DNA of 6,092 nucleotides. It comes from Pseudomonadota bacterium (GTDB lineage Bacteria > Pseudomonadota > Alphaproteobacteria > Rhizobiales > Rhizobiaceae). The notes beneath the pieces are model-generated. The model was not told the origin of the DNA. It searched no databases and saw only the letters and a program-made list of their open reading frames with translations. The stretch spans positions 1-6,092 of the forward strand of contig JAEXXS010000064.1 in assembly GCA_023451915.1 (NCBI GenBank), given 5' to 3'. The translations under genes were made by a program, and so were the position numbers. This document shows positions 1-6,085 of this stretch, piece after piece (positions within the stretch are counted from its first letter, which is position 1; each line of letters opens with the position of its first letter).

Positions 1-188
1 ATCTTGGCTTCCGGCCCGGGCAAGGGACCATTGGCGACAATCAACTCACCGTCGGGGAGCGAAAGCACCAACCGGCCATGCCGGACCTGCTTCAGGAGCC
101 GTTTCAACACGATAGCCGAGGGGCTAACGGCCTGTTGTCCGATCCGGTCTAATGTCGATAGTTGATGATACTCGTCGAGCTGGCTCAT
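1..188 (-). CDS. Cyclopropane-fatty-acyl-phospholipid synthase-type methyltransferase, N-terminal part (cut by window edge)
   Basis: The frame opens with ATG at 188-186 and stays open for 62 codons to the left edge, so the 3' part of the gene lies outside the window. The visible protein begins MSQLDEYHQLSTLDRIGQQA and continues with a stretch around residues 37-61 containing HGRLVLSLPDGE and a GPLPGPEA motif. This 'G-L-x-L-x-x-PDG ... G-P-x-A' pattern is typical of the N-terminal domain of CFA-synthase-like SAM-dependent methyltransferases (COG2230). The catalytic SAM-binding domain is not visible. Members methylate unsaturated acyl chains of membrane phospholipids to cyclopropane or methyl-branched derivatives. 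The ATG overlaps the stop of the DUF1365 gene (ATGA), which sets the start and suggests translational coupling. COG2907-type flavoprotein and DUF1365 genes are habitual neighbours of this family, and this supports the call as much as the short sequence does. Confidence 0.75.
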   Translation of the reverse strand, partial: MSQLDEYHQLSTLDRIGQQAVSPSAIVLKRLLKQVRHGRLVLSLPDGELIVANGPLPGPEAK

Positions 189-994
189 GCGGCCTTGTTC
201 CTCTGCTGGACGGTCGCGTTACGGACAGATGTGATGGACATTTCGGGCGGTGCCGGTCTCTTGCATAAACGAATGCCCTTCAACCAGATTTTCAGCGCCT
301 CCCAATGAATGCCGCCAATTACTTTCAAGGTAAGAAACGGAACCGTAAGAAAGGCGCGCAGCAAAGCGGCGTCGCTCAGTTCAACCCGGCGCGCCAGATG
401 GCGGGCCGTCATAAGCAGTCCTTCATCGTCAAAACTGTTGATGCGAATGGATAGCCTGTCCGCAGGGGGCGTGACTTCAAACTCATATCGCAGCTTCATA
501 TCCATGAAGGGCGAGACGTAAAAAGCCTTGTCGCAGCTTTGCGCGATGCGCCCGTTCTCGCAGTTCTCAACCGGGATCATGTAGCCGTGGCGTTGGCGGA
601 AAGTGTTATCAACTTCCCAAAGGATCGCCACAAGTTCGCCGTCGCGCTTATAGCAAAAGAAAACACTGAGTGGATTGAATGCCCAACCCGCAATACGCGG
701 CATTGTGAGCAGGCGGATCGCACCGCCTTCAGGCAATATTCCAGCAACCTCCATGGCACGTTCCACCTGTTCGCGCAGCGGCAGGCCCGACCCGTCGCCT
801 CTATCTTTCCTGTAGAAAGAAAACAGGTTGAAACGGTCGAGAGAAAACAGCTTCAACTTGCGATCGAGGGCTTCAAGCTCATCAAGGTCGAGCAGGAGCG
901 AGTAGATTTTATAGGCCAGCTTGTGGCCCTTCGGTCGCAAACGCGCATGGGTCACATGTCCGGGAAACAGTGCCGACTGAAAGCCCTCGGTCAT
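185..994 (-). CDS. DUF1365 family protein (COG3496)
   Basis: A 269-residue protein, the usual length of the family. Visible family signatures are H13-x-R and PKGHKLAYKIYSLLLDLDEL at about 21-40, a DRGDGSG loop at 64-70, RLLTMPRIAGWAFNPLSVFF at 94-113, EVDNTFRQRHGY at 127-138 and KAFYVSPFMDMKLRYEF at 156-172. The C-terminus carries VIGGIHWEALKIWLKG (225-240). The frame is open 55 codons further upstream, but the ATG at 994-992 is chosen because it overlaps the flavoprotein stop (ATGA) and because the extra residues are arginine-rich and lie antisense to nothing conserved, as expected of a shadow of the flavoprotein gene. The biochemical function of DUF1365 is not established. It occurs almost always beside CFA-type methyltransferases and COG2907 flavoproteins and is inferred to act in modification of membrane fatty acids. 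There is no obvious signal peptide. Its own stop overlaps the methyltransferase start. Confidence 0.92.
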   Translation of the reverse strand: MTEGFQSALFPGHVTHARLRPKGHKLAYKIYSLLLDLDELEALDRKLKLFSLDRFNLFSFYRKDRGDGSGLPLREQVERAMEVAGILPEGGAIRLLTMPRIAGWAFNPLSVFFCYKRDGELVAILWEVDNTFRQRHGYMIPVENCENGRIAQSCDKAFYVSPFMDMKLRYEFEVTPPADRLSIRINSFDDEGLLMTARHLARRVELSDAALLRAFLTVPFLTLKVIGGIHWEALKIWLKGIRLCKRPAPPEMSITSVRNATVQQRNKAA

Positions 995-2340
995 GTCAGC
1001 GCTCCTTCCCGAATAGGCAAAGTCTGGCGAACGATGCGCCCACTTTCCTGCTCGACCTGCCAAGGACGGCGCAGGCCACCCAGATCTTCTGCGACTGCGA
1101 GACCTGCTTGAAGCCCGTCCTCGTGAAAGCCGGAGCCGAAATGCGCGCCACAAAACCATGTCCGGCGCTGTCCTTGCAGTGACCAGATTTCCTTCTGTGC
1201 ACGTTCCGTTGCCATGTCGAAGATCGGGTGTTCATAGATCTCGCGACGGATCACCAAATCCTCGCGCGGCGCGCGGCATGGATTGAGCGTCACAAAAGTA
1301 TCAGGCGCATGGCCCAACGGTTGCAGGCGGTTCATCCAGTAAGTGATGGATGGCTGCGTCGGGCCTGTGGTTGTATTGGTAAGATAATTCCAGCTTGACC
1401 AGGCCGCACGGCGTTTGGGCATGAGCGACGCATCGCTATGCAACACCGCTTCATTACGCGAATAATGAAAAGCGCCGAGAATGCGACTCTCATCCGTGCT
1501 TGGATCGGCCAACATTCGCAAAGCCTGATCAGCATGAGTAGCGATCACAACATCGTCGAAGATATGGGAAATGCCGTTTTTATCCACCAACTCGACATAA
1601 TTCTTGCAGCGTTGCACGGATTTGATCGGCGTCGAAAGCCGGATACGGTCGGCATAAGGTCTGGTAATACGCCTTACATATTCCCGACTACCGCCGGATA
1701 TCGTGCGCCAGATGGGTCTGTCACGAAGAGCCAGAAGACCGTGATTACAGCAGAATCGAACGAAGCTTGCAGCGGGATAGCACCCCACTTCCAAGGCGGG
1801 TGTAGACCAGATCGCTGCCGCCATCGGATAAAGATGATCTTCACGGAAGACCTGACTATAGCCATTGCGTGCAAGATAATCATCAAGCGAAATACCGCCC
1901 ATGAGGCTCAAATCTCTTGGTGCATTCCGATAAAAACGCAAGAGGTCGCGGATCATCATCCAGAATCGCGGACTAACCAGATTGGAGCGCTGGGCAAAGA
2001 GACCGAGACCTGTCCCGCCAGAATATTCATAAGCGCCGTTTCCGATTGAAACGGCAAAAGACATGTTCGACGCGACGGTCGGAACTTCAAGCGTGCGAAA
2101 CAACGCAGTCAGATTGGGGTAGGTCACTTCATTATAGACAATGAACCCCGTATCGACCGCCACGGGACCGCTGCTGCTCTCAAACTCCACGGTATTGCTG
2201 TGGCCGCCGATGCGATCTGATGCTTCAAACACAGTTACATCATGGCGTTGCGAAAGCAGCCATGCGGCGGACAATCCAGAAATGCCGCTACCGATTATCG
2301 CGACACGTTTCATTCGTTCTGGATGGTTCGTGATATCCAT
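991..2340 (-). CDS. FAD-dependent amine-oxidase-like oxidoreductase (COG2907)
   Basis: A 449-residue flavoprotein. The N-terminal Rossmann fold shows VAIIGSGISGLSAAWLL (G17-x-G19-x-x-G22), ending in the ribose-binding acid E39 and the DRIGGHSNTVE stretch (42-52). A second nucleotide-fold segment, DDVVIATHADQAL, is at 262-274. The C-terminal FAD-binding signature TWFCGAHFGSGFHEDGLQAG is at 394-413, and the fold is complete. The ATG at 2340 is preferred over the internal Met10 (2313) because GAGGG sits just upstream of it, while the site before Met10 is weak. The family is known beside CFA-type methyltransferases and is thought to oxidise or desaturate modified acyl chains; the substrate here is inferred. 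It leads a three-gene operon and has an ECF-type promoter candidate about 30 bases upstream. Conserved domains are intact and nothing suggests truncation. Confidence 0.92.
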   Translation of the reverse strand: MDITNHPERMKRVAIIGSGISGLSAAWLLSQRHDVTVFEASDRIGGHSNTVEFESSSGPVAVDTGFIVYNEVTYPNLTALFRTLEVPTVASNMSFAVSIGNGAYEYSGGTGLGLFAQRSNLVSPRFWMMIRDLLRFYRNAPRDLSLMGGISLDDYLARNGYSQVFREDHLYPMAAAIWSTPALEVGCYPAASFVRFCCNHGLLALRDRPIWRTISGGSREYVRRITRPYADRIRLSTPIKSVQRCKNYVELVDKNGISHIFDDVVIATHADQALRMLADPSTDESRILGAFHYSRNEAVLHSDASLMPKRRAAWSSWNYLTNTTTGPTQPSITYWMNRLQPLGHAPDTFVTLNPCRAPREDLVIRREIYEHPIFDMATERAQKEIWSLQGQRRTWFCGAHFGSGFHEDGLQAGLAVAEDLGGLRRPWQVEQESGRIVRQTLPIREGALT

Positions 2341-2378
2341 AATCCCTCACTCTGCCGCTTCTGTGCTGCATTTCACTG

Positions 2379-2407
2379 TCTTACGTGGGGAATGGAAAGT
2401 TGGATCT
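2379..2407 (-). promoter_or_regulatory. Candidate RpoE/ChrR-type ECF sigma promoter for the flavoprotein operon
   Basis: On the minus strand, AGATCC (2407-2402) is followed after exactly 18 bases by TAAGA (2383-2379), itself part of CGTAAGA. From memory, the singlet-oxygen sigma factor of Rhodobacter sphaeroides uses TGATCC, 18 bases, TAAGA, so only the first base of the -35 differs. Transcription would start near 2372, giving a leader of about 30 bases before the ATG at 2340, a normal distance. Methyltransferase, DUF1365-type and photolyase genes are known members of that regulon, so motif and gene content agree. No sigma factor gene is in the window, so this rests on motif and position only. 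Confidence 0.5.
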
Positions 2408-2445
2408 ATAGGCTTATAAAATTTTTACATTTTTTGATTGCTTAC

Positions 2446-2474
2446 GAAACCAAACCGCGGGATCGAACGTATTG
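2446..2474 (+). promoter_or_regulatory. Weak ECF-like promoter candidate for the DUF1295-photolyase operon
   Basis: GAAAC (2446-2450) is followed after 17 bases by CGTATTG (2468-2474). A GAAAC/GGAAC -35 with a CGT-type -10 at this spacing is the general pattern of ECF sigma promoters. It would give a leader of roughly 30 bases before the ATG at 2510. The match is generic and no clear sigma-70 alternative was seen at the right place. An AT-rich block (2411-2439) lies between this and the promoter on the other strand and could be a regulator site or simply flexible DNA. Confidence 0.25.
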
Positions 2475-2509
2475 ATTGAAAAAAGCGAACTCCCGGCCAA
2501 AGGTCCATT

Positions 2510-3433
2510 ATGCAACTCGGTCTGCTGTTAATTGTTGCCATCAGCCTCTCTGCCATCATGGCATTTGCCTGGGCGCTTGAACGAAGCACGGGCAGAAGCG
2601 GCTGGATCGACGCCATCTGGTCGTTTTCGGTTGGCACGGGCTCGGTCATAGCCGTGGTGCTAGCAGACGCGGCATGGCAACGACGTTCAGCGATACTGAT
2701 CCTCATTCTGACGTGGTCGCTGCGCCTTGGCTTTTACATCGCTAAGCGAAGCGCGCGGCATGGTGAAGATCCGCGTTATGCAAAACTTTTAAAAGAATGG
2801 GGCGAGAGCGCTTCTTCACGTCTCTTTTGGTTTTTGCAGATCCAGGCGTTCGCAGCCCTTATTCTGGTTCTGGCGGTTTATCTTGCGGCCGTGAGCCGAT
2901 CCAGTTTTCCCCATGTCTGGGATATAATCGCGATTGCAATCATTGCCATAGCGCTGGCGGGTGAAGCACTATCTGATGCGCAGCTCGCACAGTTTCGTAA
3001 AACGCCAGAAGCTAAAACCGAAGTTTGCGAAACCGGCCTTTGGGCCTATTCCCGACATCCCAACTATTTCTTTGAATGGTTGTTCTGGTGTGCGTGGCCG
3101 CTATTGGGGATCACCGCATCGCCATGGAGCTGGTTATCGCTGCTCGCTCCAATTCAGATGTACTGGCTGCTAGTTCACGTCTCTGGTATCCCGCCGCTTG
3201 AAGAATACATGCTGAAATCGCGTGGCGAAAAATTCCGCGCCCTGCAGCGCCGCGTGAATGCATTTTTCCCGGGGTGGGGAAAATCCAGGAAAATCAAGGG
3301 CCTCAACGTGATTAAGCTGGGACATGCAAGTCAATGCAGAAAAGATCGGTTCTGTGAACGACATGTCCACGAAACATGTCGCATCCAGATGTCAGAGAAT
3401 ACGTCCCGCAATCTCATAAGTAAGGATCACTGA
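2510..3433 (+). CDS. DUF1295 membrane protein, steroid 5-alpha-reductase/isoprenylcysteine methyltransferase fold (COG3752)
   Basis: A 307-residue inner-membrane protein. Hydrophobic segments lie at about 2-20, 37-54, 60-78, 106-128, 136-152 and 192-225. Early family residues WIDAIWSF are at 32-39. The signature GLWAYSRHPNYFFEW at 176-190 carries the conserved R-H-P-N-Y-F-E-W residues of the cofactor-binding loop of this fold, followed by EEYMLKSRGEKFRALQRRVNAFFPG (231-255), where most relatives end. About 50 further polar residues, unlike the family, complete the frame (see findings). The ATG at 2510 has AAAGG six bases upstream. The family is predicted to be NADPH- or SAM-using membrane enzymes acting on lipids; the substrate is unknown. 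It shares an operon with the photolyase and sits opposite the fatty-acid modification operon, which suggests a role in the same light or oxidative response. Confidence 0.88.
   Translation: MQLGLLLIVAISLSAIMAFAWALERSTGRSGWIDAIWSFSVGTGSVIAVVLADAAWQRRSAILILILTWSLRLGFYIAKRSARHGEDPRYAKLLKEWGESASSRLFWFLQIQAFAALILVLAVYLAAVSRSSFPHVWDIIAIAIIAIALAGEALSDAQLAQFRKTPEAKTEVCETGLWAYSRHPNYFFEWLFWCAWPLLGITASPWSWLSLLAPIQMYWLLVHVSGIPPLEEYMLKSRGEKFRALQRRVNAFFPGWGKSRKIKGLNVIKLGHASQCRKDRFCERHVHETCRIQMSENTSRNLISKDH
3359..3381. repeat. Perfect 8-base inverted repeat (CGACATGT / ACATGTCG)
   Basis: The arms CGACATGT (3359-3366) and ACATGTCG (3374-3381) are exactly complementary around a 7-base centre. Each arm contains the palindrome ACATGT, so the same six bases also form a direct repeat with a 13-base period. 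It sits in the atypical 3' tail of the DUF1295 gene, about 55 bases before the photolyase start. It could be an operator or an mRNA hairpin. There is no T-run, so it is not a terminator. Confidence 0.45.
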
Positions 3434-4819
3434 ATGACCGCGAAAGCGCTTGTCTGGTTGCGCAACGATCTGCGCATTGCCGACAATCCCGCCCTCCATG
3501 CAGCCATCAAGCTGGGCGGCACGATCACGGCCCTTTTTGTGCATGAAACCAATCCGCGATTGCGTGCTCCCGGCGGCGCCAGCCGTTGGTGGCTGGAGCA
3601 GAGCCTGAACTTGCTCGAAAAAAGCCTGAATTATTGCAATGTGGAATTGATTGTTGCCCATGGCGAAGCGTCCAGCATCATTGGACAACTCGTTGATGAA
3701 AACAGTTTTGATACCATTTTCTGGAACCGCCGTTATGCCCCCGCAGAACGGAAAGTCGACGCGCTCATCAAATCCTCCTTAAAGGACAAGGGATTGCACG
3801 TGGAGTCTTTTGCGGGCAATCTACTGGCAGAGCCTTGGGATATAAAAACCGGTAGCGGTGGTCCCTATCAAGTTTTCACACCCTATGCCAAAGCTTTGCG
3901 CCAGCATGGCGTTAGCAGACCACTACCGTCGCAAGAGGGAAGGGTCGAGACATCGACTGTCAAACATAAGCCCAAAAGAGAAGCCTACAGGCAAGCCTTG
4001 TGGTCAAAAAAGTTGAACGGTCTTTGGAAAATAGGCGAAGCGGCAGCTATTGACCAACTATATTATTTTCTTGAAACGACTATTCATAACTATGCCGGAG
4101 ATCGCGACCGCCCCGACGTTGAAGGAACATCAAAGCTTTCACCGCACTTTCGTTTTGGTGAACTGAGTCCAAGGCAAGCATGGCATGCGACGCTGTCGCG
4201 TATGGATCAAGATCATACGGCCCGCGCTGGGGGTGAAAAATTTCTTTCCGAGCTAATCTGGCGTGATTTCCATTATCATCAGCTTTATTATCGTCCCGAT
4301 ATTGCAGAAAACGACATGCGCGACACGTTGGCTGATGTCCGATGGCACTGCGATCCCGAAGCGATTGGCTCTTGGAAGAAAGGCAATACGGGTATCCCGA
4401 TGATTGATGCCGGTATGCGTCAGCTTTGGGCGACAGGCTGGATGCACAATCGCGTCAGAATGCTGGTGGCATCGGCCTTAAGCAAGAACATGCAGACCGA
4501 TTGGCGTGTCGGCGAGAAATGGTTTTGGGATACGTTGGTGGACGCAGATATAGCGAGCAATCCGGGGAGCTGGCAGTGGGTGGCTGGCTGTGGCATGGAT
4601 GCCGCGCCTTACTTTCGTGTGTTTAATCCTGTCTTGCAAGGCGACAAGTTCGATACGCATGGCATCTATGTACGCAAATGGGTGCCCGAGATTGCAGCAC
4701 TACCGGATCGTTGGATTCATAAACCCTTTGTGGCGCCAGAGGAGGTTCTGCGAGAGGCGGGGATCGTTCTAGGGAAAACCTATCCGCTTCCCATCATCAC
4801 CGCACCTAAAGCTTGCTAG
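3434..4819 (+). CDS. phrB: Deoxyribodipyrimidine photolyase (class I CPD type)
   Basis: A 461-residue light-driven enzyme that splits UV-induced cyclobutane pyrimidine dimers using reduced FAD; E. coli PhrB is 472 residues. The N-terminal antenna domain begins ALVWLRNDLRIADNPAL (5-21). The FAD-binding region contains EGTSKLSPHFRFGELSPRQ at 230-248, ELIWRDF at 273-279 (E273 and W276 match the E. coli lesion-contacting E274 and W277) and TGWMHNRVRM at 334-343. The electron-transfer triad is present as W304, W357 and W380, with the same 53- and 23-residue spacings as E. coli W306, W359 and W382. The FAD-facing Asn is N376, as in photolyases rather than plant cryptochromes. The ATG follows the DUF1295 stop directly (TGAATG), with AAGGA seven bases upstream, so the two genes form an operon. 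The antenna cofactor cannot be decided by eye. Confidence 0.96.
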   Translation: MTAKALVWLRNDLRIADNPALHAAIKLGGTITALFVHETNPRLRAPGGASRWWLEQSLNLLEKSLNYCNVELIVAHGEASSIIGQLVDENSFDTIFWNRRYAPAERKVDALIKSSLKDKGLHVESFAGNLLAEPWDIKTGSGGPYQVFTPYAKALRQHGVSRPLPSQEGRVETSTVKHKPKREAYRQALWSKKLNGLWKIGEAAAIDQLYYFLETTIHNYAGDRDRPDVEGTSKLSPHFRFGELSPRQAWHATLSRMDQDHTARAGGEKFLSELIWRDFHYHQLYYRPDIAENDMRDTLADVRWHCDPEAIGSWKKGNTGIPMIDAGMRQLWATGWMHNRVRMLVASALSKNMQTDWRVGEKWFWDTLVDADIASNPGSWQWVAGCGMDAAPYFRVFNPVLQGDKFDTHGIYVRKWVPEIAALPDRWIHKPFVAPEEVLREAGIVLGKTYPLPIITAPKAC

Positions 4820-5029
4820 CGCTTTAATCTCTATCTGAGATTGACGATACTTTGAACTGGACAGTATGTGTCGCTTCGTTGCGCAAGTCTGCTACGGAGC
4901 GATGAAAAACTTTAACCAAAAGCAGATTATCCAGGCATGACTGCCGGATAAATACGACACCTGCCGTATTTCATTCTGTTTTAGCAATGACTAATCCTCT
5001 CTGCGATTGAAACATGGGGAGGAACCGTC
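4820..5029. other. Intergenic region between photolyase and LysE-family genes
   Basis: No credible gene is seen in these 210 bases. They hold three inverted repeats: AATCTC/GAGATT (4826-4842, 5-base loop), CGCTTCGT/ACGGAGCG (4872-4901, one T-G pair, 14-base loop) and AAATACG/CGTATTT (4950-4971). The first two lack a T-run. The promoter of the LysE-family gene should lie in the last 100 bases, but no convincing -35/-10 pair stands out. Confidence 0.4.
4950..4980 (+). terminator. Possible weak terminator or operator hairpin after the photolyase gene
   Basis: AAATACG (4950-4956) pairs perfectly with CGTATTT (4965-4971) over an 8-base loop, followed by a T-rich stretch ending CTGTTTTA. The stem is AT-rich and the T-run is interrupted, so termination would be weak. 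It lies about 130 bases past the photolyase stop and 60 bases before the exporter start, so an operator for the exporter is an equal alternative. Confidence 0.25.
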
Positions 5030-5647
5030 ATGTTGTCGCTGGAATTATTGATACCGTTCGCCGTCGCAACGCTGACATTTGCTTTTATACCGGGACCCGC
5101 AATGCTCTATATGACCGCGCAAACCGTTGCACACGGTCGCAATGCCGGACTGATGGCTGCCGTCGGCGTTCATCTGGGATGCTATGTGCATATCGTAGCA
5201 GCCGCTGTCGGGCTTGCGTCGTTGATAACGCATTCACCAGTGGTCTACATGATTATAAGATTTGCAGGCGCCGCTTATCTGATCTGGCTGGGGCTCGCCA
5301 TATTCTTTGATTGGAACAAGTCAAACGATCAAACCCGCAGTCCAGCGACGAAAACATTTCTTGACAGTATTGTGGTTGAGGTTCTCAACCCTAAGACGGC
5401 GCTATTCTTCGTAACCTTTCTGCCGCAATTTGTACAACCCGATGCCGAATTCCCGCTCTGGCTCCAGTTTCTGGTTCTGGGCATTGTGGTGAACCTGATT
5501 TTCTCAGTAGCTGATGTTGCGGCTGTCGCTTTTGCCTCATTCGCTTTTGAAAGGTTCAGTAGTGGTAAGCCGAATTGGCTGGTTCCAAAGACTTGCGGTA
5601 CGATTCTTGTGGGGTTAGGCGCGGCCCTTGTCAGCTATCACATCTGA
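5030..5647 (+). CDS. LysE/RhtB-family amino-acid exporter (translocator)
   Basis: A 205-residue integral membrane protein, the standard length for the family, with about six hydrophobic segments (roughly 3-23, 40-66, 70-92, 112-132, 144-170 and 185-203). The family signature FIPGPAMLYMT is at 19-29, followed by GRNAGLMAAVGVHLG at 36-50; GAAYLIWLG is at 80-88 and NPKTALFFVTFLPQF at 120-134. Such proteins export amino acids or their derivatives using the proton gradient. The actual substrate (homoserine, threonine, lysine, leucine or other) cannot be read from the sequence. The ATG at 5030 has an excellent GGGGAGGA site (5016-5023) about seven bases upstream, which fixes the start. It appears to be an independent transcription unit with no evident link to the photolyase operon. 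No regulator gene (LysG or Lrp type) is visible. Confidence 0.93.
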   Translation: MLSLELLIPFAVATLTFAFIPGPAMLYMTAQTVAHGRNAGLMAAVGVHLGCYVHIVAAAVGLASLITHSPVVYMIIRFAGAAYLIWLGLAIFFDWNKSNDQTRSPATKTFLDSIVVEVLNPKTALFFVTFLPQFVQPDAEFPLWLQFLVLGIVVNLIFSVADVAAVAFASFAFERFSSGKPNWLVPKTCGTILVGLGAALVSYHI

Positions 5648-5821
5648 CGGATGTGCGTCGCGAACCTATGAAGGTCGCCGGGGTGCCCAGTTTGTGTCGC
5701 TCACAGACACTGAACCATACTAAGCATACGCGACCAAATCAAATGTCGGCGCTTATAAAGTTTTTGTAAAAAGCCGTTATCCCGCGATTGAGACTGTCGT
5801 GCGGGCCGTAAAACACCAAAT
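5648..5821. other. Spacer between the exporter gene and the permease remnant
   Basis: No supported gene. A 5-base stem GTGTC/GACAC (5694-5710, 7-base loop) and CCCGC/GCGGG (5781-5805) are present, but neither is followed by a T-run, so no clear terminator for the exporter can be named. An AT-rich block lies at 5751-5773. The stretch may contain decayed sequence from the missing front of the permease gene, but no frame shows it. Confidence 0.3.
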
Positions 5822-6085
5822 CTTTTGCTGGATACCGCACTTCGACTTCCACTCAAAGTTTCTTCAGCGACCGCAAACTTCAAGATCGGCGTAACCGCCG
5901 CTGCGATTGCTGGTGCTTACTTCGCGCGTGGCGACACAGATTCGGTCATCGCCGCGCCTGTCGCACTCGGCTCGGGCAGGGAGTTAATTGAAGGCACTCG
6001 AACGCCGGTAAATTGGCCCAGTGGCAAGCTTCGCATCTTCTTTGTAAACCTCCTTGTACCGCTCGCTGATCGCGACGGCTTATAA
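5822..6085 (+). pseudogene. C-terminal remnant of a TSUP (TauE/SafE, DUF81) membrane permease
   Basis: The frame reads LLLDTALRLPLKVSSATA (from about 5825), then NFKIGVTAAAIAGAYFARGD and AAPVALG, which together are a clear match to the C-terminal half signature of TSUP permeases (LP-x-KVSSATSNF-x-IGVTAAA-x-AG-x-YFARGDI ... AAPVALG). After VALG the expected small-residue helix is replaced by SGRELIEGTRT. The match then returns with PSGKLRIFFVNLLVPLA and ends early at TAA (6083-6085), while another frame at 6069 onward reads LAIATAYKTA, closer to the family. The front half (at least 130 residues) is absent: an in-frame TGA lies at 5789-5791 and no ATG or ribosome site precedes the match. Full-length relatives have about 250-300 residues and eight or so membrane spans, and they export sulfite or organosulfonates, or are uncharacterised. 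This is therefore read as a decaying gene fragment. Confidence 0.72.

Noticed and set aside
539..1111. 190-codon plus-strand open frame opposite DUF1365
   Set aside because: Antisense shadow of a well-conserved gene; no recognisable domain and no ribosome site noticed.
995..1159. 55-codon upstream extension of the DUF1365 frame (start at 1159)
   Set aside because: The extension lies wholly inside the flavoprotein gene in another frame, is arginine- and serine-rich, and lacks family similarity. The ATGA overlap start at 994 fits family length.
1438..2049. 203-codon plus-strand open frame opposite the flavoprotein gene
   Set aside because: Antisense shadow; composition and content match no protein family, and the opposite strand is clearly coding.
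2315..2328. GTTC...GTTC pair resembling an alphaproteobacterial SOS (LexA) box
   Set aside because: The spacer is 6 bases, not the required 7, and it lies inside the flavoprotein coding start.
2411..2421. GGCTTATAAAA found again at 6077-6087 and partly at 5751-5759
   Set aside because: An 11-base match is expected a few times by chance in a 6 kb window. The copies sit in unrelated contexts (promoter region, coding remnant, spacer).
4826..4842. AATCTC/GAGATT hairpin just after the photolyase stop as a terminator
   Set aside because: Short AT-rich stem with no following T-run, so intrinsic termination is unlikely.
5014..5310. 98-codon frame overlapping the start of the exporter gene
   Set aside because: Rich in Arg and Cys with no membrane or domain character. 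Its ATG overlaps the ribosome binding site of the exporter, which is the evident gene.
5747..5821. Frame reading GAYKVFVKSRYPAIETVVRA as a possible front piece of the TSUP remnant
   Set aside because: The resemblance to the GGG-x-x-KVP motif of TSUP is slight and the spacing to the LLLD motif is wrong by about 15 residues.
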